From: Syntrophobacter fumaroxidans MPOB
GTDB taxonomy: Bacteria > Desulfobacterota > Syntrophobacteria > Syntrophobacterales > Syntrophobacteraceae
Reading direction: 5' to 3'
DNA: 64,000 nucleotides
Assembly (NCBI RefSeq): GCF_000014965.1
Contig: NC_008554.1
Coordinates: forward strand, 3,522,001 to 3,586,000
The translations under genes were made by a program, and so were the position numbers. Positions 16,744 through 27,440 of the stretch are shown piece by piece. Below the pieces are notes generated by a model. It made no database searches. It was not told the origin of the DNA and saw nothing but the letters and a program-made list of their open reading frames with translations. Within the stretch, counting starts at the first letter, position 1. The number at the start of each line of letters is the position of its first letter.

Positions 16744-18483
16744 CTACTTTATCGCCGACGAACGTATGAAATAGCTGTCGCCGACCGTGACGTGGTCGAA
16801 GGGGGGCTCCATTTTGACCCCCACCCTCTCGGCGGTTCGCATGGTCAGGGCAAAAACCCGGGCCACCTTGAGATCCTTGTCGGAATCCACTTCGACCGCC
16901 AACAGAACGGGCAGCCCATACATGGTGGGTTCCCCGACGATGTTTCTCTCCTGGATCGACCACGGACCGGTGACCACCACTGCCAGCGGGCGGCGGGGAT
17001 CCTTCTCGCGCCTGCCCCAGTCGGCGCTGTTCTTAAACCATTCCAGGGCCGCCTTGCGGAGCCCGTCGGCATCGGCCGGCGCATTGGCGGCTTGACCGGG
17101 CCATGTGCGCTTGTCGATTCTTGCGTTGAAGTCCTGCATCGCCTGGGCGATCTGCTGATCGATGACGGCCCGGGCCTGCACGACCGCGGGGTTGTCCGAC
17201 TGATACCGGGCGGCTGTCGCGATCCACGCTTTGACTCCGGCGAGTTGCTCCGCCATGGAAAAATCGTGAGCCTTAGCCATGCCGTCAAGCTGCGCTCTCG
17301 CCTTGTCCACCAGGCTTTCCGCCATTGCAGTCCGCGTCTTCCCGACGTTTTCGATTCCTTTGGCCAACTCGGTGTAGGGGTAACTCGCCCGCTGCTGGCC
17401 GGAATAACCGCCGGATTGGGCTTTCGTGTCGATCGCTTCGGCCGTGGAACCGTACTTCCGGGCAAATGCCTCCAACTTTTGCCGGATTCCGGGAAGCTCG
17501 TTGCGTTCGAAGCTCTCGATCCGCGTGATCAACTCCTCCACGGGTTTCAGATCGTTGTAGTATATGGCGGCTCCGTTCGCCGCCTGGAAAACCGGGCTCA
17601 CCCCGTCGAGCTCGGACTTGAGGGCCGCCACGTCGGCATCCACTTCCCCGGCCCTGGCGCTTGCCTCCGCCTTCTGCTTCTCATATCCGCCCCTGGCCTG
17701 CGCGGCTTTTCCGCCCGCGGACGTCAATTCCGCCTCCAACCGGTCGAATTCGGGGTGCGAGGCAACGCCCTTCTGGGCGGCCAGCTTCCTGGCCTCATCG
17801 AGCAATCCCCTGATCTCGGCAAGCTTTTCCTCCACCCGCTTGACCAGTTGATCCTTGTCGCCGGAATAGCCGGGATCGGCCAGGTCGCCGAGGTTCTTTT
17901 CCAGGCTCGCCAGCCGCTGGGTCGCATCCGCAAGCGGCTTGCGCGCCTCATAGGGGACCTTGGCCGAGGAAGCGGCGGTGTCCTTGCTCTTCTCACCGGC
18001 CGCCGGCTCCACGGCTTTGCCGGAATCCGCGACTGACGCGGGTTTTTCCGATGAGGACGCCGCGGCGGGAGGGGCCGTTCCCTCGGCGGGCATGGCTTTG
18101 GGGGTCGGTTTGTCCGGCAGCACGGTCGGCGTGCTCGACCCGGCCGCCGTCAACGTTCCGCCTCCAAGATCCTTGCCCGTGCGCCGTTCCAGGTCCTTGA
18201 CCAGCTTCGAATAGCCGTTCTCCGCGGCCTTCACCCCGGGGTTGTCCGCATCCGCGGCTTTCAGCCTAGCGATCAACTGCCCGATGCTTTCAAGGGCAGC
18301 GATGGACTGGTCGGATTTCCCGGCGAACATGTCTTTTTCAGCCTGCCGAAGCTCCTTGTTGGCCTGCGTCAGCATCGCCTTGACGTCCGGACTCTGCGCA
18401 CGGGCGCCTCCGGCAGACAAAAAGCCGAGCAGCATGAAAACCGCAAGACCGAGCACCACGGTTCCTGTTCCGTTTGCCTTCAC
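16744..18483 (-). CDS. Secreted coiled-coil-rich hypothetical protein
   Basis: A 579-residue protein with a clear signal peptide (VVLGLAVFMLLGF, cleavage near GGARA-Q). An Ala/Pro/Ser-rich linker at about 105-170 separates a short N-terminal helical hairpin from a long, charged heptad-rich region (about 170-440) that is probably coiled coil. The C-terminal 140 residues look globular (PLAVVVTGPWSIQ, GLPVLLAVEVDS). It is probably a periplasmic or surface protein; I do not recognise a family. It stands alone, with a likely promoter in the 205-bp gap beyond 18483. Confidence 0.8.
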   Translation of the reverse strand: MKANGTGTVVLGLAVFMLLGFLSAGGARAQSPDVKAMLTQANKELRQAEKDMFAGKSDQSIAALESIGQLIARLKAADADNPGVKAAENGYSKLVKDLERRTGKDLGGGTLTAAGSSTPTVLPDKPTPKAMPAEGTAPPAAASSSEKPASVADSGKAVEPAAGEKSKDTAASSAKVPYEARKPLADATQRLASLEKNLGDLADPGYSGDKDQLVKRVEEKLAEIRGLLDEARKLAAQKGVASHPEFDRLEAELTSAGGKAAQARGGYEKQKAEASARAGEVDADVAALKSELDGVSPVFQAANGAAIYYNDLKPVEELITRIESFERNELPGIRQKLEAFARKYGSTAEAIDTKAQSGGYSGQQRASYPYTELAKGIENVGKTRTAMAESLVDKARAQLDGMAKAHDFSMAEQLAGVKAWIATAARYQSDNPAVVQARAVIDQQIAQAMQDFNARIDKRTWPGQAANAPADADGLRKAALEWFKNSADWGRREKDPRRPLAVVVTGPWSIQERNIVGEPTMYGLPVLLAVEVDSDKDLKVARVFALTMRTAERVGVKMEPPFDHVTVGDSYFIRSSAIK

Positions 18484-18688
18484 GGCGGCCTCCTTCTCTT
18501 GGAAGAGGTGATGGGATTTCGAACGGGCTATGGGAATTCGATTCCGGAAGGCTTTTCAGTAGCAGATCCAAACATGGGAGTGCAAGAACATATTCGTCCG
18601 GGTTTCATGCGGAAACGATGCGCGGACTTTCGCCGACTGCGATGGCCGGGTGGAGTTGGGGGCGAAGAGACCCGCATGCGGGCCGGCG

Positions 18689-20473
18689 CTACCTTCTTTC
18701 CATTTTTCGAAGCCGAATGGCCCCGGGAGTCACCTCGACCAGTTCGTCGTCGCTGATGTATTCCATCGCCTGCTCGAGGGTAAACCGGCGTGGTGGAATG
18801 AGATGCAGGGCCTCATCGGAACCTGCCGCGCGGATATTGGTGAGCTTCTTTTCCTTGGTGATGTTGACCCGTATGTCTTCGGAACGGGAATTCTCGCCGA
18901 CGATCATCCCGGCGTAGACCGGCTCTCCGGGATTGACGAAAATGGTGCCGCGCGGCTGCAGATGGTGAATGGCGTATGTCACCGCCCTGCCGTCGCGGTC
19001 GGAGACCAGGACGCCGTTCGGGCGGCCGGCGATTTCCCCGGCATGGGGCATATACCCGACGAGCAGCGCGTTCAGGATGCCCGTGCCGCGGGTTTCGGTG
19101 AGGAAGCGGCTGCGGAAGCCGATCAGCCCTCGTGATGCGATTTCGAATTCGAGACGCACGCGGCCGAAACCGTTGTTGATCATCCGGGTCATCTTCCCGC
19201 GTCTCGAGCTGAGCATCTCCGTGACGATCCCGACGAATTTCTCCGGGACGTCCACCACGGCCAGTTCCATGGGTTCGGAGAGCCGTCCTTTCACGTCCCG
19301 GGTGATGACCTTCGGTTTGGAGAGCGACAGCTCGAAGCCTTCCCGGCGCATGGTTTCCACCAGGACGGCCAGCTGCAGCTCTCCGCGGGCGTTCACCCGG
19401 TAGGAATCCCGGTTTTCCGCCTGCTCCACCCGGATGCTGACGTTGTAGAGCAGCTCCTTGTCCAGGCGTTCCTTGATGTGCCGCGAGGTCAGGAATTTGC
19501 CGTCCCTGCCCGCAAGCGGAGACGTGTTGACGGAAAACACCATGGAGATGGTCGGCTCCTCTACGGTGATCACCGGAAGGGGACGCGGCTCGGCGAGATC
19601 GCCCAGGGTGTCTCCGATGAAAATGTCGTCCACCCCGGCCACCGCTGCGATGTCTCCCGCGGGGACCTCTTCCCGTTCCACCCGGTTGAGCCCCTCATAG
19701 GTGTAGACCTGGCTGAGCGAAGCCCCGAGCGGGGGGGAGTCCGGCTTAAGGAGCGCCACTTCCCGATTGCGGCGCAAAACGCCGTTCACCACCTTGCCGA
19801 CGCCGATCCGTCCCACGTAGTCGCTATGTTGCAGAGTCGTGACGAGGAACTGCAGGGGGGCTTCGGGATCGCAGGTCGGTGCGGGAATGTGCTCCAGGAT
19901 GGCTTCGAACAGGGGCACGAGGTCCCGACCCCGGCCGTCCGGACCCGTGAGCGCGACACCGGCCCTGGCATTGGTATAGAGCACGGGAAAATCCAGTTGC
20001 TCCTCCGTGGCGTCCAGGTCGATGAAGAGGTCGTAGATTTCGTCGAGCACCTCGTTGATGCGGCGATCCGGCCGGTCGATCTTGTTGATCACCACGATGG
20101 GCGGCAATCCCCGGGCAAGCGCCTTGCCGAGCACGAAACGCGTCTGCGGGAGCGGGCCTTCCGTGGCATCGACCAGGAGCATGACGCCGTCCACCATGTT
20201 GAGCGTGCGTTCCACCTCTCCCCCGAAGTCGGCATGACCGGGAGTATCCACGATGTTGATTTTCGTGCCGCGGTAGGTGATCGCCGTGTTCTTGGCCATT
20301 ATGGTGATGCCCTTCTCCCGTTCGAGATCCAGGCTGTCCATGACGCGTTCGGCCACCTGTTCGTTTTCCCGGAACACGCCGCTCTGCCACAGCATGGCAT
20401 CCACGAGCGTGGTCTTGCCGTGATCGACGTGGGCGATAATGGCCAGGTTTCTCAAATCTTTGCGAGTCTGCAT
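18689..20473 (-). CDS. typA: Ribosome-associated translational GTPase BipA/TypA
   Basis: A 594-residue translational GTPase that binds the 70S ribosome and helps assembly and stress adaptation. The G domain has [12 protein letters not shown] (P loop), the RGITI-type switch as [15 protein letters not shown] (G3) and NKIDRP (G4). EF-G-like domains III and V follow, and the C-terminus carries the BipA-specific region ([20 protein letters not shown], then [10 protein letters not shown]). The start MQTRKD at 20473 has GAGAAGG about six bases upstream; the overlapping ATG at 20479 would sit on that site. Length matches the family (about 600). Confidence 0.96.
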   Translation of the reverse strand: MQTRKDLRNLAIIAHVDHGKTTLVDAMLWQSGVFRENEQVAERVMDSLDLEREKGITIMAKNTAITYRGTKINIVDTPGHADFGGEVERTLNMVDGVMLLVDATEGPLPQTRFVLGKALARGLPPIVVINKIDRPDRRINEVLDEIYDLFIDLDATEEQLDFPVLYTNARAGVALTGPDGRGRDLVPLFEAILEHIPAPTCDPEAPLQFLVTTLQHSDYVGRIGVGKVVNGVLRRNREVALLKPDSPPLGASLSQVYTYEGLNRVEREEVPAGDIAAVAGVDDIFIGDTLGDLAEPRPLPVITVEEPTISMVFSVNTSPLAGRDGKFLTSRHIKERLDKELLYNVSIRVEQAENRDSYRVNARGELQLAVLVETMRREGFELSLSKPKVITRDVKGRLSEPMELAVVDVPEKFVGIVTEMLSSRRGKMTRMINNGFGRVRLEFEIASRGLIGFRSRFLTETRGTGILNALLVGYMPHAGEIAGRPNGVLVSDRDGRAVTYAIHHLQPRGTIFVNPGEPVYAGMIVGENSRSEDIRVNITKEKKLTNIRAAGSDEALHLIPPRRFTLEQAMEYISDDELVEVTPGAIRLRKMERR

Positions 20474-20633
20474 ATCCATCCTTCTCGAGAGAGGGTGCCG
20501 GTCGGGCCGTTCCGTTTCGCGACGAAAAAGCTCGGCCGCCGCAACAAGAGGCTCGACAAAAGCGCGTGATACTCGCCCATTCAGGGAGTGAAAGTCAAGG
20601 TGGGAGTGCAAAAAGACCGGGGTAAGGCCGGTT

Positions 20634-21584
20634 TCAGGGCATCCGTCCGAGAATCTCGATCTCGTTCGACAGCGTCTCGTCGGGCATCTGCTCGAACGGC
20701 TTTTCGCAAAAGCCGATCCTGATCCTGTATCTGCCCGGACGCAGTTCGGGCGGCAGGGAAAGAGTGATGAACCGCGATGCCTTGCGGTTGCCGATGCGCA
20801 AACAGTCGCCGCTTCCGGACAGGCCGATCGGGGCCGTCGCGACGGTGCGGTGCTCCGGCGAATTGTCCACGATGACCGCCTGGCGCTTCACCCCGAACCC
20901 GAAATCGCTCACCGCGGCCAGGAAAAGCCGGACCTTCTCCCCGCTCCCGTAGCGGTCATAATCCGTCGAAAGATACATGCGCCGGTTATAATCGCTTTCC
21001 CCCGTCCGAACCTTCGACGTCGCCGCTTCCCAGAACCTCGGCCGCGCCGAATCGAGGTGAATGTTCGCACCTCCGTAATGCCCGACCCCGCAACAGTTCT
21101 TCTCCTTGATGATTTGCCACAGCGCTTTGCCGTCGACCCCGGGGATATTGAAATCGAGCGCCATGCCGTCGATGTGCAGGCTGGTGCGCGCGACGTTTCC
21201 ACCCGCGTTCCGTAGAGATGAATTGTAATCGGGGCTGCGATAGGCCGACACCATTCGGATCGTCTTGCCCGGAGCCGCCAGGTCGGAGAAGTAGTCGAGC
21301 ATGAAGATCAGCCGCGGCGAGATGTGCTCACCCTTTTCCGCGGTTGGAAATCCAAAGACTTCGTCAACCCTGTCGAACCCTTTCTCATCCAGGGAACCGT
21401 CGGGCATGAGAAGCGAGACCGAAGCTTCCCTCCCCGTATGCATGTTCTTTATGTGCAGCTTGCCGTCGCCCATGAGAAAAAACCGGCCGGCCTCCCTGTC
21501 GGCGGCGCGCACCGGAAATGCCGCGAGCACCAGGAAGAACAGAATGGCCGGCAGAACGAATGGGCTTCCCTTACTCATCATCAT
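20634..21584 (-). CDS. Exported M15-like/DUF882 family peptidase
   Basis: A 316-residue protein. After three Met codons and a signal peptide ([15 protein letters not shown], cleavage near VRAAD) comes a YcbK/M15-like zinc peptidase core with [20 protein letters not shown] (His and Asp ligands) and NIHLDS (His ligand). This family cleaves or binds peptidoglycan cross-links in the periplasm. The C-terminal 100 residues form an extra beta-rich domain ([27 protein letters not shown]), so the protein is longer than the simple family members. The start is set by AAGGAA before 21584. Confidence 0.82.
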   Translation of the reverse strand: MMMSKGSPFVLPAILFFLVLAAFPVRAADREAGRFFLMGDGKLHIKNMHTGREASVSLLMPDGSLDEKGFDRVDEVFGFPTAEKGEHISPRLIFMLDYFSDLAAPGKTIRMVSAYRSPDYNSSLRNAGGNVARTSLHIDGMALDFNIPGVDGKALWQIIKEKNCCGVGHYGGANIHLDSARPRFWEAATSKVRTGESDYNRRMYLSTDYDRYGSGEKVRLFLAAVSDFGFGVKRQAVIVDNSPEHRTVATAPIGLSGSGDCLRIGNRKASRFITLSLPPELRPGRYRIRIGFCEKPFEQMPDETLSNEIEILGRMP

Positions 21585-22018
21585 GGCGAACACGAATTTC
21601 CTTCCACAATCGGTTTCTTTCAAGGATTTCCAGATAGCACACCTGCGGAAAGCCGTCAACGACGGCTGAGCGAAACGAATGAAAAGCCCTCCGATACTCC
21701 GCCGGGATCCTTCGACATTCCGCTTGCCATACGACGGGTCTTCATCCACAATGGATGGCATCTGGAGCAATGAAGTCCATGCAGCTCGCATTGATTGGCG
21801 TTTGAACGGGAAGCCCGTCGGTGTGCTCGCGAAATGTCCCGTGGCTCCGCCCTTGAGGGGAAAATTGACATGCGCCAGCCTTCTCCGGGGACTGCCCCGC
21901 GCGCTCTTCCCGCGGGACGAGGGGAACGGCGCGCCCCCCTTTTTCCGGCAGGGGGCAGATTCTCCGGTTTCTCCCGGAACGGCGATTGAGACGTTTTCCG
22001 GAAGCAGGGAGTATTCGT
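21585..22018. other. 434-bp divergent intergenic region
   Basis: It lies between the M15-like gene and the lipoprotein gene. No supported coding frame is seen. A TTGACA hexamer on the plus strand at about 21864 could be the -35 of the lipoprotein promoter, but no good -10 was found at the right distance. Confidence 0.45.
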
Positions 22019-22639
22019 ATGAGCGTATTGCGCGGTATTCATCAGAGGCTTGGCAGCGGCAGGGCGGCGGGCCTGCTGGTTCTCCCGATCGTCTTCGGTC
22101 TGGCGATGCTTTTCGGCTGTGTCCCATATTCCGATCATCCGCTCTCGGCCCCCGGGCAGGAGAGCCTCGACAATCGGCTTTTTGGCACCTGGTATTCGAA
22201 GGATGAAAAGGAATCGGTGTTCATTCATTTCGGGTTCAACGCCAAGTCCGGTTTGCTGAACGTCGTGATGGTGGATATGAGAAGCGATGGCGAATTGGAA
22301 TATTCCGAACTGAACGGCCACAACACCGGCATCGACGGAGCCTCCTACCTGAGTCTCAAGTGGGCGAAACCCGAGGAGGAGGATGCCGACGGGTACCTGT
22401 TCGTCAAGTACGTCGTCGATGAAAAGGGCCTCGGGATTTGCATCGTCGAATTGGACGCCGTCGAGAAAGGCATCGCGTCGGGGGAAATCAAGGGCGAGAT
22501 CACCAAGCGTCGCCTGTCGTCTTCCGTAAGGATCAAAGACACCTCCGAAAACCTGAGGGCTTTCGTCAAGAAGCATGACCGGGAATTGTTTCCGGAAATG
22601 CAATACCTTTCGAAGCTGCAGGCGCAGCGCACCCGGTGA
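22019..22639 (+). CDS. Outer membrane or periplasmic lipoprotein, unknown function
   Basis: A 206-residue protein with a lipoprotein signal: hydrophobic helix then LAMLFGC, where Cys would be lipidated. The mature part is acidic and beta-rich (NRLFGTWYSKDEKESVFIHF; LEYSELNGHN), reminiscent of small lipocalin-like or DUF lipoproteins. The start at 22019 follows GGGAG seven bases upstream; an earlier in-frame ATG at 21986 has no site. It precedes the Usp gene on the same strand by 91 bases. Confidence 0.78.
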   Translation: MSVLRGIHQRLGSGRAAGLLVLPIVFGLAMLFGCVPYSDHPLSAPGQESLDNRLFGTWYSKDEKESVFIHFGFNAKSGLLNVVMVDMRSDGELEYSELNGHNTGIDGASYLSLKWAKPEEEDADGYLFVKYVVDEKGLGICIVELDAVEKGIASGEIKGEITKRRLSSSVRIKDTSENLRAFVKKHDRELFPEMQYLSKLQAQRTR

Positions 22640-22730
22640 AACCGGACGCGCCGCTGACCGACCGCGCGAAACGAGAATCCGGCAAACCTCCCGCGGGAAT
22701 TCCATCGTTCCCGCACCAAGAGAGGCGATC

Positions 22731-23597
22731 ATGGAAAGAAGACTTCTGATCACAGTCGGTGACGACAAGGATTCCCTGTACGGAGTGCGTTTCGTCGGCT
22801 CCTTTTTCAAGTCGAAGGCGGACCTGAGACTGACCCTCCTGCACGTCGCTCCGCGGTTCGAATCGATGGACGCCCGGGAGAGCATGCTCCTGCACCGCAT
22901 CGATGAAATGCTCTCGGAGATCTACGACAAGAAAGGCCGTGAAGCACTGGAGATGAGCCGCAGGATCCTCTTGCACGAAGGTTTCTTCGACAGCCAGATC
23001 GAGAGCCGGTTGATTCTCAAGCACTACGGAATGATCGAAGACATTCTGGGCGAAGCCAGGCGCGGGAAATGCCATGCCGTCGTTCTGGGCCGGCGCGGGC
23101 ATTCGATCTTCGAGCGGGTGTTCTATCCCAGCTTTTCCCGTGAAATGATGGAGCTCGAGGTGGACATCCCGCTCTGGATCTGCAAGCGCCCCGCCAGGGA
23201 ACTCGAGAATGTGCTGCTGTGCGTCGACGGGTCGGACGCCAGCCAGAGGATCGTCGATCATGTGGTCTCGATGCTGGAAAAAGAGGTGCGGCACCGGATC
23301 ACGCTGCTGCACGTCGACGAGGGAACCGGTCGGAACGTGAAGGAAATCATGGAATCGTCCAGGGAGCGGCTTCGCGGGAGCGGCATCCCGGAACATCGAA
23401 TCAGGAGCCTGGTGATCCGCGCCCGGGACGCGGGGAAGGCGATCTGGCGGGAAGCAGCCGCGAACGCTTACGCGGTCGTGGCCGTCGGACGGCATGGAAC
23501 CGCCGATGAGAACGCGGCCGAGCGCGGGTTCATGAGCTCCAAGGGGATGGAGCTGCTCGAGATGCTGAACAAACCCGCGTTGTGGGTGAGCAGGTGA
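22731..23597 (+). CDS. Universal stress protein with two Usp domains
   Basis: A 288-residue tandem Usp. The first domain (about 1-145) starts RRLLITVGDDKDS and ends with a VVLGRRGHS-type ATP loop; the second (about 150-288) starts NVLLCVDGSDASQ and ends VVAVGRHG. Usp proteins bind ATP or act as dimeric stress factors in the cytosol. An AGAGG site precedes the ATG. The function beyond stress survival cannot be told. Confidence 0.88.
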   Translation: MERRLLITVGDDKDSLYGVRFVGSFFKSKADLRLTLLHVAPRFESMDARESMLLHRIDEMLSEIYDKKGREALEMSRRILLHEGFFDSQIESRLILKHYGMIEDILGEARRGKCHAVVLGRRGHSIFERVFYPSFSREMMELEVDIPLWICKRPARELENVLLCVDGSDASQRIVDHVVSMLEKEVRHRITLLHVDEGTGRNVKEIMESSRERLRGSGIPEHRIRSLVIRARDAGKAIWREAAANAYAVVAVGRHGTADENAAERGFMSSKGMELLEMLNKPALWVSR

Positions 23598-23693
23598 TCG
23601 CCCGGGGCGACGGGCCGCGTTTCTCCCGGTTGATGCGCCGTGAGGCGCCGCTCTCCTTGTCCCGGGAGCGCAACGCGCGTTCTTTTCCCGGTT

Positions 23694-24248
23694 TTACTTC
23701 ACGATGGGCAGGAGCCTTCTGAATCGCTCGGTATTGGCGCGCCGCGCCCACTGGAAGATGACGATTTCCGCGGTGGTGATCACCGCGCCCGCATCCCGAA
23801 GGAGCTCCACGGCCGTCTCCCAATCCTCATTGAACCTGGAAGTCACGGCGTTTCTCACCAGATGCACCTGGTAGCCGGATGCGATGAGATCCAGCGCCGT
23901 CTGAAGCACACAGACATGGGTTTCCATGCCGGCGACCACGATTTTGCGTCGCCCGAACCCGCGAACGGTCTCGAGGAAACCGTCCTCGAGACAGGCGCTG
24001 AAATGCTCCTTGTGGAAAGCGGGATTGGCGTCCAGGTCGATTTTCACCTGCGCGACGGTGGTTCCGAGTCCCTTCCGGTATTGTTCGGTGACCACGATCG
24101 GCACGTCCAGTATTCGAGCGGACTCGATCAACTGGTTCACCCTGTCGACCGTCGGCTTCATTCGTTCCACGACCTTCACCATTGCCTCCTGAACGTCGAT
24201 GATCAGGAGCAGGCTGTCTTCCGCATCGGCGATGACTTCATGACGCAT
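23694..24248 (-). CDS. Isochorismatase-family cysteine hydrolase
   Basis: A 184-residue single-domain hydrolase. The catalytic triad appears as Asp in LLLIIDVQEAM, a Lys in the KGLG/NPAFHKEHFS region, and Cys in GMETHVCVLQTALDL; the cis-peptide Gly-Met-Glu loop is intact. Members cleave amides or vinyl ethers such as nicotinamide or isochorismate; the substrate is not evident. An AAAGGGGG site precedes the start. It is transcribed away from the next gene across a 390-bp gap. Confidence 0.9.
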   Translation of the reverse strand: MRHEVIADAEDSLLLIIDVQEAMVKVVERMKPTVDRVNQLIESARILDVPIVVTEQYRKGLGTTVAQVKIDLDANPAFHKEHFSACLEDGFLETVRGFGRRKIVVAGMETHVCVLQTALDLIASGYQVHLVRNAVTSRFNEDWETAVELLRDAGAVITTAEIVIFQWARRANTERFRRLLPIVK

Positions 24249-24638
24249 GACTTCCCCCTTTGTCGTGCAGACCGTGGACTCCGCGGATACCCCGGGCCCG
24301 CGCGCTCTGCAATCGAACCTGTCTCCACTCCATTGTATAACAGATCCCCGCCTCCCATCCGCAGTCGATTGCGACCTTGCATCAAAAAACCGATGAGCGC
24401 CCGGGAAGAAGTGAAGCCCCGCGCACGGGCACAGCCGGGTCCGATTCCTTCAGGAAAGGATTGATAACGGCCGATATTCGAAATACAGTGCGGGCGGGAT
24501 GGATTCCTCGATTTCACCGGGCGATCCGCCTCAATACAGGTCGGGATCTTCCCGGACCGGGAAATCGGGATGTCCTTCGCATTGGACAGAGGATGGGAAT
24601 ACACCGAAGATTTGAAGGCGAAACCTTGGAGTGAATCG
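24249..24638. other. 390-bp divergent intergenic region
   Basis: No coding frame that can be supported. It should hold promoters for the isochorismatase-family gene (minus) and the membrane protein gene (plus); no strong -35/-10 pair stands out. Confidence 0.4.
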
Positions 24639-25919
24639 ATGTCGAGAACCGTTGATTGGAGCGGTCCGAGACCGAAGGGGTTCGGGTCGCGTTTCGTACC
24701 GACCCACGATCCGGACCTGGTGGAAACCCGCAGCGGCGGGGGATGCCTCTCCATTTTCGGCCTGCCGTTTCTGCTGGCGGGTCTTTTCGTCCTGCAGACT
24801 CCGTTGCGCATCATCCCGGTGGAGAATTTCGAAGCCATCCCGTGGTTTGTTTACATCGTCTTCGGAGGAACGTTTACCGCGGTGGGGGCCGTGCTCGTCT
24901 TCGGCAGGACGGGCATGATCCTGGACCGGCGCAACGGGCTCATCATCCGCTGGCATGGACTTCTGGTCCCCATGAAGCGCACGGAGCATTCCCTGGGCGA
25001 CGTCCGCCGGGTCACTCTCACCAAGGATTCCGGTGACAGCGACTCTCCGGATACCTACCCCGTCCGGTTGGAAGGGGACCTCGTCAAACCGGTGGCTGTC
25101 TGCTCCCCCACCGATTACCACGAGGCGCGCCGCGCCGCCAAGGAAATAGCCGCATTCCTGTCCCTGCCCCTGGAGGATTCATCGAGTGGCGTCAAAGTCC
25201 TCCGGGATCCGGACAAGCTGTACGAATCCCTTCGCGATCGGGCCCGGCGGCTGAAGGAGGACACTTCGCGCCTGCCCGATCCTCCGTTCCAGATGAAAAC
25301 GATCATCAGGGAAACCGGCGACGGACTGATCCTGGAGATCCCCGTGCAGACCTCCGGGCTCTCCAGGCTGCTGCACCTGGTTGGGGCGGCGCTCTTCGTC
25401 GGATTCGGGCTGTATTTCTTTCTGCCGTTCACAAGGCTCCCCGCACCCCCCGCGATTCGCTACGCGCTCATGGGCGTATTCCTCGTGGTGTTCATCCTGG
25501 GGCCGTTGTGGTCCGTGGTCGGCAAAGTGTTCCCGGCTTCGAGGAACCGAACCGTCGTCACCGTGACGCCCGCTTTTCTGCGCGTGCGGGAGCGGATCGG
25601 ACGCAAGGTCAAGCTCACGGAAATCCCTTCGGACGAGCTGCAGGAACTGGAGATGCCAACCATGAAGAACATGCTGGACACCATCAAGCTGCCGGGCGGG
25701 GTTCCGAGGCAGGAATTGCCGGACACCGGCGTGCCCAGACTGTCCGACGGCCGCCCGGTGCCCGACAGTGTCCTGTGGTTGATGAAACGCGCCGGTTCCC
25801 GGGGAATCACGGCTTGCGGGGACAATGCCTCGGTCCGGTTCGGCGAAGGACTGCCTGAAGAAGAAATGACCTATCTTTACGCCCTGATCAGGAAAACCCT
25901 CATCGGCGGCCAATGGTGA
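24639..25919 (+). CDS. Membrane protein of unknown function (DUF3592-like features)
   Basis: A 426-residue protein with two membrane hairpins: helices at about 45-62 and 70-90, then again near 245-265 and 275-300, each followed by a soluble beta-rich segment. Both soluble parts begin with a phrase of the form 'gene-surface' FGRTGMILDRRNGL or VVTVTPAFLRVRERIG, suggesting an internal duplication of a membrane-plus-PH-like unit. No catalytic motif is seen. The start has TTGGAG seven bases upstream. I do not recognise the family with confidence. Confidence 0.7.
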   Translation: MSRTVDWSGPRPKGFGSRFVPTHDPDLVETRSGGGCLSIFGLPFLLAGLFVLQTPLRIIPVENFEAIPWFVYIVFGGTFTAVGAVLVFGRTGMILDRRNGLIIRWHGLLVPMKRTEHSLGDVRRVTLTKDSGDSDSPDTYPVRLEGDLVKPVAVCSPTDYHEARRAAKEIAAFLSLPLEDSSSGVKVLRDPDKLYESLRDRARRLKEDTSRLPDPPFQMKTIIRETGDGLILEIPVQTSGLSRLLHLVGAALFVGFGLYFFLPFTRLPAPPAIRYALMGVFLVVFILGPLWSVVGKVFPASRNRTVVTVTPAFLRVRERIGRKVKLTEIPSDELQELEMPTMKNMLDTIKLPGGVPRQELPDTGVPRLSDGRPVPDSVLWLMKRAGSRGITACGDNASVRFGEGLPEEEMTYLYALIRKTLIGGQW

Positions 25920-26028
25920 ACGCCCTGCGCGCCGGCGGCGTAGACCCCGGAACGGGGCTCCGCGCAAGACATCCTATCCGGCGCCTCCTCCCGCCCGGCA
26001 GAAATTCCGTCGCCGTCCGCGCACCTGC

Positions 26029-26058
26029 TTGACAGGTTCTCATCTCGTATTTTATGCT
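26029..26058 (+). promoter_or_regulatory. Probable promoter of the CO dehydrogenase operon
   Basis: TTGACA at 26029-26034, an 18-base spacer and TATGCT at 26053-26058, about 85 bases before the oxidoreductase ATG. No CooA-like or other operator was recognised nearby. Confidence 0.5.
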
Positions 26059-26140
26059 TCGACCATGTGACAGGTTTGCAGAAAGCTCCCTTTTCCCTTT
26101 TTCGATGCGGTTTCTTTGTTCTCCCCCGCAGGAGAATGCC

Positions 26141-27370
26141 ATGAAACACGTGATCATCGGCAACGGCATTGCAGGAATCAGCGCCGCCGAAACGATCCGG
26201 AGCATGACCCCCGATGCGGACATCGTCATGATCGGCGACGAGACCGCTCCGCCCTACTGCCGCCCCATGATCAGCATGGTCCTGGAGGGTTCCATCACCG
26301 GTGAACGGTTGCCCATCCGTGACGCCGACTTTTACGAGCGGGCCGGAATCAGTCCCGTTCTGAGTCATCGAGTGAGCGCCATCGACGTGGAGGGGAAGTC
26401 CGTGCGTATCGGGGGTGAACGGCCGATTCCCTTCGATCGTCTGCTGCTTGCCACAGGCGCGGACCCGAGGCCGATCAGGGCCGAGAACCGGCACCTCGGG
26501 AACATCTTCTTCATGCGCACTCAAGAGCACGTTCGCGGCATGCTCCAGGCGCTGCCCCAAGTCCGCAGGGCGCTCATCCTGGGAGGCGGCCTGGTCGGTT
26601 TCAAGGCGGCCTACGGTCTGCTGCGCCGCGGCGTCGAGGTGACCATGCTGATCCGCTCCGGATACCCGCTCTCCCAGCAGGTGGATTCCCATGCCGGACG
26701 AATGATCCTGAAAGAGCTGGTGTCGCGCGGGCTGGAAGTGCGGGTGGAAACCGACGTCGCCGCATTCGACGGAAACGGGGCGGTGCGGCGGGCTCACCTG
26801 TCGGACGGGACGGAAATCCCGTGCGATATGGTGGTCGTCGGCAAGGGGGTTCTTCCCGCCCTGAGCTTCGTCCCGCGCGACAAGATCGCCGTGGACCTGG
26901 GCATCCTGGTCGATGAGCAGCTCCGGACGACGGCCCCGGATATCTATGCCGCCGGCGACGTGGCGGAATCCATGGATATTGCCCGAAACAGCCGCTGGGT
27001 CAACGCCATCTGGCCCGAAGCCGTCGCCCAGGGCCGCATCGCCGGGATGAACATGGCGGGGCGCACGGTGGCCTACAAGGGTAGCCTGAGCCGCAACGTC
27101 ATCCGGATTTTCGGTCTGGACGTCATGACGGCGGGGATCGTCAATCCCCCCGAAGACGACCGTTATAAGATCGTCAGTGCCATCGACCGCCGCCGCAGGT
27201 CCTACCGCAAGCTGGTTTTTCACGAGGACCGGCTGGTCGGCATGACCCTGGTCAACGACATCGAGCAGGGAGGCGTCCTGGTCGCCCTGATACAGGGTTG
27301 CATCGCGGTGCGAATCCCCGGAGAAAAGATGCTGGCGCCCGGATTCAACTGCCGCCGGCTGTTCATTTGA
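26141..27370 (+). CDS. FAD-dependent NAD(P)H oxidoreductase associated with CO dehydrogenase
   Basis: A 409-residue pyridine nucleotide-disulfide-type flavoprotein. The FAD-binding GNGIAGISAAE lies at the N-terminus, the second Rossmann motif LILGGGLVGFKAA at about residue 148, and the FAD-contacting PDIYAAGDVAE near 270. No redox-active CxxC is seen, as in NADH:rubredoxin/ferredoxin reductase-like members. It is followed by cooF and cooS; such flavoproteins (FNOR) are known in CO dehydrogenase clusters and would pass electrons from CooF to NAD(P)+. GGAG lies seven bases before the ATG. The product role is inferred from context. Confidence 0.85.
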   Translation: MKHVIIGNGIAGISAAETIRSMTPDADIVMIGDETAPPYCRPMISMVLEGSITGERLPIRDADFYERAGISPVLSHRVSAIDVEGKSVRIGGERPIPFDRLLLATGADPRPIRAENRHLGNIFFMRTQEHVRGMLQALPQVRRALILGGGLVGFKAAYGLLRRGVEVTMLIRSGYPLSQQVDSHAGRMILKELVSRGLEVRVETDVAAFDGNGAVRRAHLSDGTEIPCDMVVVGKGVLPALSFVPRDKIAVDLGILVDEQLRTTAPDIYAAGDVAESMDIARNSRWVNAIWPEAVAQGRIAGMNMAGRTVAYKGSLSRNVIRIFGLDVMTAGIVNPPEDDRYKIVSAIDRRRRSYRKLVFHEDRLVGMTLVNDIEQGGVLVALIQGCIAVRIPGEKMLAPGFNCRRLFI

Positions 27371-27440
27371 CGACCGTGATCGAAACCGTTCTCCACGGGG
27401 AACCATCGCGTGTTGGTATCCGAAGAATCGAGGATGCATC